Shown here piece after piece: positions 1 to 10,400 of a DNA stretch of 64,000 nt (position 1 is the first letter of the stretch; the number at the start of each line of letters is the position of its first letter). Made by a program: the position numbers and the translations under genes. Below the pieces are notes generated by a model. It ran no database searches. It was not told the DNA's origin and worked only from the letters and a program-made list of their open reading frames with translations. This stretch comes from Cherax quadricarinatus (Eukaryota; Arthropoda; Malacostraca; Decapoda; Parastacidae): contig NW_027195227.1 of NCBI RefSeq assembly GCF_038502225.1, forward strand, positions 186,001 to 250,000, read 5' to 3'.

Positions 1-2022
1 CGGCTAAAAGAGGTCAATATATCTGAAATGCGTAGGGAGACACTGGTCAGAGAAATAGCAAGCATCGAACTTAAGCTAAAAGAATCCTTTAGGAGTCAGG
101 AATCGCGGGAAGAACTAAAAGCCATAAATGAAATCGAAAGAAACCCAAAGTATTTCTTCTCCTATGCCAAATCAAAGTCGAGAACAACGTCCAGTATTGG
201 GCCCCTACTTAAACAAGATGGGTCCTACACAGATGACAGCAAGGAAAAGAGTGAGCTACTCAAGTCCCAATATGACTCAGTTTTTAGCAAGCCGCTAACC
301 AGACTGAGAGTCGAAGATCAAAATGAATTTTTTATGAGAGAGCCCCAAAATTTGATTAACACAAGCCTATCCGATGTTATCCTGACGCCAAATGACTTCG
401 AAAAGGCGATAAATGACATGCCCATGCACTCTGCCCCAGGGCCAGACTCATGGAACTCTGTGTTCATCAAGAACTGCAAGAAGCCCCTATCACGAGCCTT
501 TTCCATCCTATGGAGAGGGAGCATGGACATGGGGGTCGTCCCACAGTTACTAAAAACAACAGACATAGCCCCACTCCACAAAGGGGGCAGTAAAGCAACA
601 GCAAAGAACTACAGACCAATAGCACTAACATCCCATATCATAAAAATCTTTGAAAGGGTCCTAAGAAGCAAGATCACCACCCATCTAGAAACCCATCAGT
701 TACACAACCCAGGGCAACATGGGTTTAGAACAGGTCGCTCCTGTCTGTCTCAACTATTGGATCACTACGACAAGGTCCTAAATGCACTAGAAGACAAAAA
801 GAATGCAGATGTAATATATACAGACTTTGCAAAAGCCTTCGACAAGTGTGACCATGGCGTAATAGCGCACAAAATGCGTGCTAAAGGAATAACAGGAAAA
901 GTCGGTCGATGGATCTATAATTTCCTCACTAACAGAACACAGAGAGTAGTCGTCAACAGAGTAAAGTCCGAGGCAGCTACGGTGAAAAGCTCTGTTCCAC
1001 AAGGCACAGTACTCGCTCCCATCTTGTTCCTCATCCTCATATCCGACATAGACAAGGATGTCAGCCACAGCACCGTGTCTTCCTTTGCAGATGACACCCG
1101 AATCTGCATGACAGTGTCTTCCATTGCAGACACTGCAAGGCTCCAGGCGGACATCAACTAAATCTTTCAGTGGGCTGCAGAAAACAATATGAAGTTCAAC
1201 GATGAGAAATTTCAATTACTCAGATATGGTAAACATGAGGAAATTAAATCTTCATCAGAGTACAAAACAAATTCTGGCCACAAAATAGAGTGAAACACCA
1301 ACGTCAAAGACCTGGGAGTGATCATGTCGGAGGATCTCACCTTCAAGGACCATAACATTGTATCAATCGCATCTGCTAGAAAAATGACAGGATGGATAAT
1401 GAGAACCTTCAAAACTAGGGAGGCCAAGCCCATGATGACACTCTTCACGTCACTTGTTCTATCTAGGCTGGAATATTGCTGCACACTAACAGCACCTTTC
1501 AAGGCAGGTGAAATTGCCGACCTAGAAAATGTACAGAGAACTTTCACGGCGCGCCTAACGGAGATAAAACACCTCAATTACTGGGAGCGCTTGAGGTTCC
1601 TAAACCTGTATTCCCTGGAACGCAGGAGGGAGAGATACATGATTATATACACCTGGAAAATCCTAGAGGGACTAGTACCGAACTTGCACACGAAAATCAC
1701 TCACTACGAAAGCAAAAGACTTGGCAGACGATGCAACATCCCCCCAATGAAAAGCAGGGGTGTCACTAGCACGTTAAGAGACCATACAATAAGTGTCAGG
1801 GGCCCGAGACTGTTCAACTGCCTCCCAGCACACATAAGGGGGATTACCAACAGACCCCTGGCAGTCTTCAAGCTGGCACTGGACAAGCACCTAAAGTCAG
1901 TTCCTGATCAGCCGGGCTGTGGCTCGTACGTTGGTTTGCGTGCAGCCAGCAGCAACAGCCTGGTTGATCAGGCTCTGATCCACCAGGAGGCCTGGTCACA
2001 GACCGGGCCGCGGGGGCGTTGA
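1..2022 (+). pseudogene. Jockey/CR1-type non-LTR retrotransposon reverse transcriptase, 5'-incomplete, two in-frame stops
   Basis: This is the ORF2 RT region of a non-LTR retrotransposon; the enzyme copies element RNA at a nicked genomic target. The frame is open from the window edge, so the 5' part, where an APE-type endonuclease would be expected, is outside. Counting from the ATG at 28, the RT blocks occur in order: SAPGPD (135-140), NYRPIAL (194-200), QHGFRTGRSCLSQLL (230-244), VIYTDFAKAFD (262-272), VPQGTVLAP (323-331) and the catalytic FADD (353-356, nt 1084-1095). The same frame then meets TAA (1159-1161) and TGA (1291-1293) but continues as recognisable RT thumb and C-terminal sequence to TGA 2020-2022. 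The ATG at 1318 is therefore not a separate gene. The C-terminal tail resembles decapod RT proteins from memory. Clade placement is approximate; the copy is dead. Confidence 0.85.
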
Positions 2023-2040
2023 CCCCCGGAACTCTCTCCA

Positions 2041-2808
2041 GGTAAACTCCAGGTCTCCAACGCCTCAGGAAAGGACAAAGCTCGTCTCCTGGCAGTGAAG
2101 GCACCACACTCAGGAGATTTCCTGTTTGCTGTTCCCAATTCCTCCTTGGGCACTCGACTAGACCCACAGGCCATTCGGATTGGTGTTGCTCTTCGCCTAG
2201 CCGCCCCCATCCTCACCGAACATAGGTGTATTTGCGGCAGGGCGACAGCTGATCAATTCGGACTTCATGGTCTCGTGTGTCACACAGCAGAAGGGAAGTA
2301 TGCCAGGCATGAGGAGGTCGATGACATCATAAAGAGAAGCCTCGCCACAGCCCGTTGCCCAGCTCAACGGGAACCCCAAGTGCAGAGGTCTGACGGAAGT
2401 CTAAAGCGTCCTGATGGAGCCACTATGCTACCTTGGAAGGATGGAAAGCAGATTGCCTGGGACTACACATGTGCCGCCACATTGGCAGACACCTACTTGC
2501 CATACTCCGTAGTGGAAGGGGGTGGAGCTGCCAGCCACAGGGAGACTCAGAAGATCCGCAAATATGAAGACCTTCCCCCTTGCTATAACTTCATTCCAAT
2601 AGGGTCGGAGACCCTTGGAGCATGGGGCAAGTGTGTTTTAAAGTTCCTCAAAGAGCTAGGTGAAAAGCTCATCATAGAAACCAAGGACCACAGGGCGACC
2701 AGCTTCCTCTTTCAGAGACTCAGTGTTGCGATCCAGAGAGGAAATGCCTGCAGCATTCTGGGCACGCGGCCCACCGCCGGGGAGCTGGACGAAGTATTCG
2801 AGATGTAG
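2041..2808 (+). pseudogene. C-terminal restriction-like-endonuclease-type domain of a retroelement protein (fragment)
   Basis: This is a 5'-truncated coding fragment open from just after the stop at 2022 to TAG at 2806-2808. The segment from 2041 has no ATG at its head; the first usable start would be a GTG at 2095, so I read it as a truncated domain. It shows a zinc-knuckle-like pattern, CICG then H and C (about 2224-2280), then an RH pair, then RPDG (about 2410) and WDYTC (about 2458-2472). This order (C-C-H-C, PD, later D) is that of the PD-(D/E)xK restriction-like endonuclease of R2/NeSL-type non-LTR elements. Similar C-terminal modules with LGTRL, ETLG.WG and QRLS.A.QRGNA blocks are common in metazoan retroelement proteins. 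It shares a frame with the Jockey/CR1-type RT upstream, but that RT class normally lacks this domain, so a second nested insertion is likelier than a fusion. Confidence 0.6.
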
Positions 2809-2880
2809 CTCTGAGTTACCTATGTTGTTTTACTTTGTATCATATTTTTGTGAATGTTTTGTCAATGTATTTTGTCTTTA

Positions 2881-2886
2881 AATAAA
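2881..2886 (+). promoter_or_regulatory. AATAAA poly(A) signal of the retroelement 3' end
   Basis: A canonical AATAAA lies 73 bp after the stop of the endonuclease-type fragment and runs straight into (TA)n. A short 3' UTR ending in a simple repeat is normal for a non-LTR element 3' end. Confidence 0.5.
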
Positions 2887-2932
2887 ATATATATATATAA
2901 TATAGGGGGTGGTAGGAGAAAATTCTCAAACA

Positions 2933-2965
2933 GCTTCAGGGAGAATCTTGAGTTTCCCCTGAAGC
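2933..2965. repeat. Small inverted repeat flanking the TA arrays
   Basis: GCTTCAGGG (2933-2941) pairs with CCCTGAAGC (2957-2965) around a 15-nt loop. It sits in the 120-bp unassigned stretch between the poly(A) signal and the first long (TA)n. Confidence 0.6.
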
Positions 2966-3026
2966 AACTTTATTCTTTTCTCTGAGGATGAGGGTCCCTA
3001 TAACAGTTCTAGAGGTGGTACCTCCC

Positions 3027-3234
<208 letters not shown>

Positions 3235-3282
3235 ATATTTCGAAATCACCTGTTTACTGTTTACTGTGATCTTATTGCATAT

Positions 3283-3284
<2 letters not shown>

Positions 3285-3375
<91 letters not shown>
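3285..3375. repeat. (TA)n microsatellite, array 2
   Basis: About 90 bp of TA repeats between the first hairpin and the large inverted repeat. Confidence 0.95.
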
Positions 3376-3377
<2 letters not shown>

Positions 3378-3709
3378 TACCAACATAGCTACACTGGTCC
3401 AATACCTTGGCGTCTAGCGTGAGCTAGACGTTGATCCAAGGCAGCCAGCTTTCAGGCAGGAGGCTTACAGCTTTTCATCTCATCCCCTGCATGCATCAAC
3501 CTTACTAGAGATTTTAACAATGCTAGGAATTCGCAAGAACAGGCGAAATATTCACAAACAAGCACTGTTAAAATCTCTAGTAAGGTTGATGCATGCAGGG
3601 GATGAGGTGAAAAGCTGTAAGCCTCCTGCCTGAAAGCTGGCTGCCTTGGATCAACGTCTAGCTCACGCTAGACGCCAAGGTATTGGACCAGTGTAGCTAT
3701 GTTGGTATA
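3376..3709. repeat. Large inverted repeat, 144-bp arms, 46-bp loop
   Basis: Arm 3376-3519 and arm 3566-3709 are reverse complements with, as I read them, a single mismatch (T/C in the arm centre). The loop 3520-3565 is unrelated. Each arm also contains a small nested palindrome (GCGTCTAGC/GCTAGACG type). There is no coding potential. The structure fits a fold-back or MITE-like element, or a palindromic duplication. Low arm divergence implies a recent origin or ongoing arm homogenisation. Confidence 0.93.
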
Positions 3710-3766
3710 GCACTGCTTACCTTGTTCCAAGGTTCGTAGGTTCCAGTCTCCTTCAGCCAGAGATCA
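3690..3766 (+). repeat. Possible tRNA-derived (SINE-like) sequence
   Basis: TAGCTATGTTGG resembles a Pol III A box and can form a GCTA/TAGC D-stem. GGTTCCAGTCTCC about 45 bp downstream resembles a B box, followed by TTCAGCCA like a tRNA 3' end. Its 5' part overlaps the right arm of the large inverted repeat. The anticodon and T stems pair poorly, so I do not call a tRNA gene; a decayed SINE head is the best reading. Confidence 0.3.
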
Positions 3767-3804
3767 GTGTTTGTATAACACCGAGTATAACACCGAACAT
3801 ATAC

Positions 3805-3806
<2 letters not shown>

Positions 3807-3886
<80 letters not shown>
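3807..3886. repeat. (TA)n microsatellite, array 3
   Basis: About 80 bp of TA repeats. It is preceded by an ACACCGAACATATACATA block whose inverted copy lies at about 4214-4233. Confidence 0.95.
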
Positions 3887-3889
<3 letters not shown>

Positions 3890-3924
3890 ATAAGATCACA
3901 GTAAACAGGTGATTTCAAAATATG

Positions 3925-4214
<290 letters not shown>

Positions 4215-4222
4215 ATGTATAT

Positions 4223-4939
4223 GTTCGGTGTTACACTCGCCCCAAGATCCTTTTCCTCGAGTGAGGTTTGTAGTCTCTGGCCCCCTAGGCTGTACTCCGT
4301 CTGCTGTCTTCTTTGTCCTTCCCCAATCTTCATGGCTTTGCACTTGGTGCGGCTGAACTCCAGGAGCCAGTTTCTGGACCAGGCCTGCAGCCTGTCCAGA
4401 TCTCTTTGTAGTTCTGCCTGGTCCCCGACTGATTGAATTCTTCTCATCAATTTTATATCTGCAAACAAGGACATTCCAGATTCTATTCCTTCTGGCATGT
4501 CGTTCACAAATACCAGAAACAGCACCGGCCTTAAGACTGACCCCTGTGCAACCCCTCTCCTCAAAAGCGCCCACTCTGACACCTCGCCACGTACAATGAC
4601 TCGCTGTTGTCTCCCTGACTTGTATCCCCTGATCCATTGTAGTGCCTTCTCTGTTATCCCTGCCTGGTCCTCCAGCTTTTGCACTACAATTGTTGTCTTC
4701 CATACCTAACGTAGTCTTTCTATAAATGTGTTGAAGTTTGTTGTTAGTGGTACACATAGCGCCTCTGCTCCCTCTCTCAGGACACATGGAGAGATGTTAT
4801 CCGGTTCAATCGCCTTTGAGGTATCTAGCTCACTTAGCAGCCTCTTCACTTCTTCCTCGGTTGTATGTATTGTGTCCAACACTTGAAGGTGTACCCGACC
4901 TCTCCGTCTTTCTGGAGTCCCTTCTGTCGCCAAAGACAC
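4223..4939 (-). pseudogene. Jockey-type RT fragment with internal deletion and one stop
   Basis: One minus-strand frame spans 4939 to 4223. The 5' half (4939-4706) is the RT finger region: an EEEVKRLLSELDTSKA block then LREGAEALCVPLTTNFN. TAG at 4708-4706 interrupts it. A few codons later (VWKTTIVV) the frame jumps to [16 protein letters not shown], so the central fingers and palm, including the block that should carry the first catalytic aspartate, are missing. [20 protein letters not shown], a catalytic-box remnant, [11 protein letters not shown] and [14 protein letters not shown] follow. The catalytic box reads FAD-I where FADD-I is expected, a one-codon loss at about 4456/4457. The fragment ends at the (TA)n array. 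It is a non-functional remnant of a family common in decapods. Confidence 0.85.
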
Positions 4940-5926
4940 CTACGACAGGAGAGAATAAATTTCAAATGTATAAAAGCAGATCTAACCATTTTATGTGTAA
5001 AATAGGAAATTTTTGTTCCCCTTAAATCACGGAAAATAATTTTCAGTTTATTCCTAAACGGCTTCAATATTTAATGGCTGGTTATGTTAAAGGCAGTATA
5101 GAACCGATTAAATTTCATTTACATGCAGGCAAATTTGTTTTTGTAAAAAAAAAAAAACTTTCTTATCAGTGGAATCCATGCCATAACTGGAGAATGACTC
5201 ATATGATCGGCTTCAAACTTTCACTACAGGTGTTGTTTCCTGAACATAAGCCTGCCACATGCCACCACTCGGTGGCATAAATTCCAAGATGAGATTTTTT
5301 TTATAAATAGTGATATTCTTTTCATATTCAGTAACTAACATACGCCCCTTTTCACTGACTTCAAAATATTATTGCCGGAGTCTATTAGAACTATCCATAG
5401 AGCATCTCTGTCTCCGTGAACTGCAAATTTATATACAACAACCAAAACAGTACCTAATAAGAAGGATAATCCAACGTTCCTTTATCATTCTTATCTATCT
5501 CCTACTGTCAGAAAAGAAAAAATCTTGAAGCACGTGGAATGTCTTTTCTTAGACTGCAAGATGGCATCTGATATATGCCACCAGAGATCAGGACAGAAAT
5601 TTTTAGGTGCAAACAGGAATAACGTGAACGTACTCCAGTGGATCACAGAGAATTTTAGAGAAAGAGAACAGAGTGATTGTCGGTGATCAAAAGATGTATG
5701 CCTGTCTGATGATGACGTGAAACTAATAAGAAAAAAACAGAAAACAGCAAAAGGCTCCAAATGGAACCGGACAGACTCTAAGATTTGCCAGATAAGTGGT
5801 TGCTCCAAGAAGACTGGACTTAAGAGACACAGGCTACAAACTTTACTCAAAGTGAAAAGTCTAGTGGCGAGTCTAGTGGCTGGTATATCTCCAGAAGATA
5901 CCTCTGCAGTCATTGCTAGTCTGGCA
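4940..5926. other. Unassigned sequence between RT fragments
   Basis: I recognise no gene here. It contains an A-run around 5148, a perfect 8-bp-arm hairpin at 5259-5278 (ATGCCACC / GGTGGCAT) and AT-rich sequence without a coherent reading frame. The part from about 5700 is open in the same frame as the RT remnant that follows but shows no recognisable domain. Confidence 0.5.
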
Positions 5927-6155
5927 AATATAAGAGCGGCCTTCAGGAATCCCAACAAAATTATTCTGGCCTCCTTAAGCAATAGATGTGAGTATGCAGC
6001 ACCAGCATGGAACACACACCTGAACGAGCATGTTAATATACTGGAGAAAGTACGAAGGTGTGTAGCGAGCTATCTTCCAGAGGTATGAGGTATGAGCTAC
6101 GAGGAGAAGCTAACGGAATGGAAGAAAAAGATCAGAGAAGAACCAGGAAAGGCAT
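5927..6155 (+). pseudogene. RT C-terminal remnant (non-LTR retrotransposon)
   Basis: The translation reads NIRAAFRNPNKIIL, then RCEYAAPAWNTHLNEHV, then ILEKVRRCVASYLPEV, an in-frame TGA (6086-6088), and GMSYEEKLTEWKKK. These correspond to the NIR.AF, LEYAA.VW.PH, LE..QR.AT..VPEL and LSYEERL blocks C-terminal to the RT palm in decapod Jockey-like elements. It lies on the opposite strand to the 4223-4939 fragment and is a separate insertion. No palm domain remains. Confidence 0.65.
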
Positions 6156-6310
6156 GATGATAACATGTAAGTACTTTGAGTAAATGATAGGGTAAACATA
6201 AAAAGGCTAATTGTATCTTCCGTACTTGTTTGCAACATGTTTTGATTATGTTCAGTGAGACTAAACAGCAGTTTGGACACATAATGCAAATGAATGATTG
6301 AAAAGATAAT

Positions 6311-6315
6311 GTGAA
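6311..6315. repeat. Target-site duplication, left copy
   Basis: GTGAA immediately precedes the left LTR and is repeated exactly at 13678-13682. Five bases is the usual duplication length for many LTR retrotransposons. Confidence 0.9.
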
Positions 6316-7396
6316 TGTGAAGGCTTACTCAGCCCTGTAACAACTTCAGACAGTATTACTCAGGCTGGCTCCTCCTCAGGAAAATTAATGAATAGAAAAA
6401 GAAATAATAATTCACAAAGATAAACACTATTTATTAAATCAAACATAAAACAACAAAACATGAAAGGTATATCCTATTTGAAAGAAAAATGAAAAATGAA
6501 ATGAATAAAATAACATTTGAACTCAACACTAATATCTACAATGGTGTCTGGTGTTGGTGACACTGTTGTTGAAACCGTAGCCGTTGCTGATGATAAGGGG
6601 GGGGGAGGTCGCAGGTGTTGGTGACCATCCACTGGCTAGTTCTTCACAGAGAATCGCCGTGATTATTATCCCGATGACAGGAAAGCAGGTTCTTTACCGC
6701 TGCAATGCTGTGGAGTTACGTCCTGCACTTTCATACAGGTGCACAGGTAGTTCAATACAAAATGGAGAAGTCTCTGGACGTTAGTCCTTCTCCTGTTCTG
6801 CTCGTTGATTGCCAGGTGACCCTCTCTGACATCCAAGCTGGAAAGACAGACAGGTTACCCACTGCTTAAATAATCACTCTCCATGGTAAGTCTGATACTT
6901 AAAAGATGTGGTGATTATTACAACAGTCAATATAGAGCAAGGCTGAAAAGACTAAGTTTATTATTGATCAAAAGTGAAGCTTTTAACCAATAAATCCACT
7001 AGAATACAAGGCAGACATGTACTTACAGTAGTGTTGGGAGCTGTGAATCGAGTGATTTACTGTTTGACCAGAGCCCCACACGTCACCTTTCGGGAAGGGG
7101 GGAGGTGGAAGAGGGAGGGGAAGGGATAGCGGGAGCTAGACTGACCCTACGTTAACAAGCAGCCGGCAATCAAACTATCACTTTAGGGGTGGGGGAGAAA
7201 AGGTGGGAAAAACGGGAGCATGACTTACCCTACCTTAACTAGTAGCCGGCAGACAAACTATCAATTTAGGGGTTGGGGGAGAAAAGGCGGGAATATCGGG
7301 AGCTAGGCTGACCCTACCTTAACGAGTAGCCGGCAATGAAACTATTGTTACTATATATTCCCTCTCTACTCTTATCTATTGAACTTTTCCCTCACA
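6316..7396 (-). repeat. 3' LTR (left copy)
   Basis: It is collinear with 12597-13677 (offset 6281) with no indels and about 11 substitutions by eye, 10 of them transitions. It starts TGTGAAGG and ends CCCTCACA on the plus strand. Minus-strand AATAAA signals occur at 6957-6962 and 6430-6435. A tandem repeat of 83-84 bp starts at 7134, 7217 and 7301, in what would be U3. A short ORF inside the LTR (6584-6784) has no recognisable product. Confidence 0.95.
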
Positions 7397-7406
7397 CTCC
7401 CCCATA
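7397..7406 (-). promoter_or_regulatory. Polypurine tract of the LTR element
   Basis: On the minus strand the bases just before the 3' LTR read TATGGGGGAG. This is the expected place and composition for the plus-strand DNA primer in reverse transcription. Confidence 0.7.
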
Positions 7407-7490
7407 CCAAGACTTATAGTCAAGGAGTATAAGAAGAATAGGCGAGGAAAAAGTTCTAACATGTGGAAGTCGCGTAAGGCAACAAATCTT

Positions 7491-10400
7491 CTACTGACTG
7501 TCACGACTTAACCAGTCAGAGAAATAATTGGATGAACCATTGATATACACAATATGGAACTTAAAAGCCTGGAGTGCCAATGTCCACCTCAAGAGGCGAC
7601 TGTTGGTTCCCTTAAAAGTTTCTAGGTATATCAAAGGTTTGTGGTCCGTTTCTAAAATGAATTCTTTTCCCAGCAAATAAAATTTAAGTTTAGAGATACC
7701 CCACACAAGGGCTAAACATTCCTTTTCTGTTGTAGAGCATCTTGTTTCTGCAGGAAGGAGTTTCCGGCTTAGGAAGCATACAGGGAAGGGAGTACCATCA
7801 TGGTATTGTAGTAGCACCGCACCTAAGCCAGTATTGGAGGCTTCAGTTCTCAAACAAAATGTTTTATTAATATCTGGAATCTTAAGTATAGGGTCTTTCG
7901 CAAAGATACTTTTAATCTCATTAAACTTTTCCCGAGCTACGTCGGAAAGTTCAAGAGGTTCCTTCACAGACTTTTTAAGGAAGTCCGATAAGATGCCTGT
8001 AAGATCAGCAAGATTCGGGATAAACTGTGCATAAAAATTTACAGAACCAAGAAAGCTACGCATGAGCTTCTTGGTTTTGGGGAATTTAAATTCTAATAAA
8101 GCTTTGATCTTAATGGGGAGAGGCTGCAGAGTGTTATTAGAAAGAATCAGTCCAAGATATCTAATCTTGTTATACCCAAGGAAGCATTTCTTCGGCTTGG
8201 CAGTGAGGCCATCTGAGCATAACCTACGCAAAACTGATGTTAATGTTTGGATATGTTCGCCCCACGTAGATGTCATTACGTAAATGTTATCAAAATAAAC
8301 TGAAACATTTGGCATATTACCCAAGACCTTTCTCATCAGTCTCACGTACGTAGCACAGGCAGTTACCAAACCGAAGGGCATAGTTCTATACTGCATCAGT
8401 CCTTGGTGTGTAGGAAAAGCGGTGTATTGCTTAGAAGAAGGATCTAACATTACTTGATGATATGCCTGTGCTATATCAATCTCTGAAAAGAAGGAAGAGT
8501 CATAAAATTTGTGTAGATCGCTATCTATTAAGGGCATAGGCTCAGCATCCCACCGAGTTATAGCATTAAGGCCTCTGAAGTCAATAGCAAGTCTATATGA
8601 ATTATCCTCCTTCTTAACCATGACTACTGGTGAACAATATGAAGATACTGAAGGTTCAATGATCTTTAGTTTTAATAATTTGTCTACCTCTCGGTCAAAT
8701 GCATCCCTAAGGTGAACTGGAACTGGGTATAATTTCCGTTTGATAGGATTGTCCGTCAATAAGTCAATCTTATGGACTACCGTGGAGGTAACACCTGGAA
8801 TATCAGTAAAGACGTCTGAAAAGTTACTCACACATTGAAGTAGTTCATGTCTCTTATGGTCATCCAAAGATTCATTAATATTAATGTTGGTTGCGCCCAA
8901 GTGGTCAAGAGTCACCAAGTCATGTAGTTCTTCATCATAGTCTAAGTTAGAGGTGTCAATTACGCACACTTTACATTCTTCAGTTGTCTTATCAAGTTCG
9001 TGTGGAAAAACTAAGTCAAAGTTATTAAGGCAGTTAACCGAATTTCTTCGGTAATATTTCTTAAGGATGTTGATATGATAAAGCTTAGGTTTCCCCTTGA
9101 CTTCTATGAGGTAGTCAACTTTCCCACAAATTTTTAATACTTTATATGGACCTTTCCTTGCTACTAATAATTTATTTGACTTGATAGGCAAAAGTACAAG
9201 AACTTCATATCCTACTTTAAAACTTCTCCTCTGACTTCTGGAATCAAAATAGGTTTTGTACTGGTCCATTGACAAGCTTAGGTTTGTCGAAACTATGTCA
9301 GAGGTCTCCTCAAGTTTGGATCTAAGGTCAAGGAGAAACTGATAAGAAGACTGAACCTCAGCATTTACCTCCTCATTAGTCCATAAGTCATGAAGGATGG
9401 ACAATGGGCCTCTGGCCTGTCTACCATAGAGAAGTTCAAAAGGTGAAAACCCCAAAGAGTCACTGGGAACTTCTCTCATGGCAAACAAAGCACAGGGTAG
9501 GTAACGATGCCACTCCTTAGGTTTAAGGGAGCAAAGTTTCCTTAAAATGGACTTGAGAATCGAATGCTGGCGCTCAATCCTCCCATTACAGCTGGGATGA
9601 TAGGGTGTGGTGAAGAGAGGCTTCACTCCCAGAAGTTGGTATAGATGTTGCATTAAGTCAGATGTGAATTGTGTCCCACGGTCAGACAAAATTTCTCTAG
9701 GGATGCCCACTCTGGAGAAGATGGACAAAAGGGCTTCAGCCACCTCTGTAGTAGTTATGGTCTTTAAGGGAACGGCTTCAGGGAAACTCGAAGCATAATC
9801 AACTAATGTTAATATATATCTATGTCCCCCAGATGAAAGTGGAGATAAAGGACCAACGATGTCAATAGCTACTCTTTCAAACGGTACCGTAAAGATTGGC
9901 ATTTTGACCATAGGTACTCGCCTGGTGCCTCGGGAGGATGACAGTTCGCAAACTTTACACGATCTACAATAAGTAGTGACATCTGAGGACATTTTTGGCC
10001 AAAAATAGGTTTCCCTAATTTTATTTAAGGTTTTACGATGCGAGAAATGTCCGGCCACTGGCAGGTCATGAGCCATTTTAAGAACAGTCTCTCTGCATTG
10101 ACTTGGAACAACTAAGATGGAATAGTCTATCTCATCTGAATTTAATTTGAATACTGACTTGTACAAGATACCTTTTATATATTCAGATTTATATGAAAAG
10201 TTTTTCCTTTGGATAAGTTGATTTTGTTTAGCGGCATTATGGTAATTCTGAAGAGAAGGGCAATTAAGTTGTAAATTGACAAAGGAGTCCTTAGATATAT
10301 CTAAAGGCTTAAAGTCAGGGAAAATCAAAGGATGGACAGTAGGAGAAGCCTGGGCTTTGGTCTGAGCCCTAGTCAAGACATTTATGGTATCGGAGGTGAT

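Noticed and set aside
1318..2022. Separate gene starting at ATG 1318
   Set aside because: It is in the same frame as the upstream RT and continues its C-terminal region after two premature stops, so it is one broken ORF.
5491..6015. 174-codon minus-strand frame
   Set aside because: It lies antisense to the RT remnant at 5927-6155 and has no recognisable motif.
6584..6784. Small protein gene (66 codons), repeated at 12865-13065
   Set aside because: Both lie inside the two LTRs at identical offsets, on the strand opposite to gag-pol, and have no recognisable domain.
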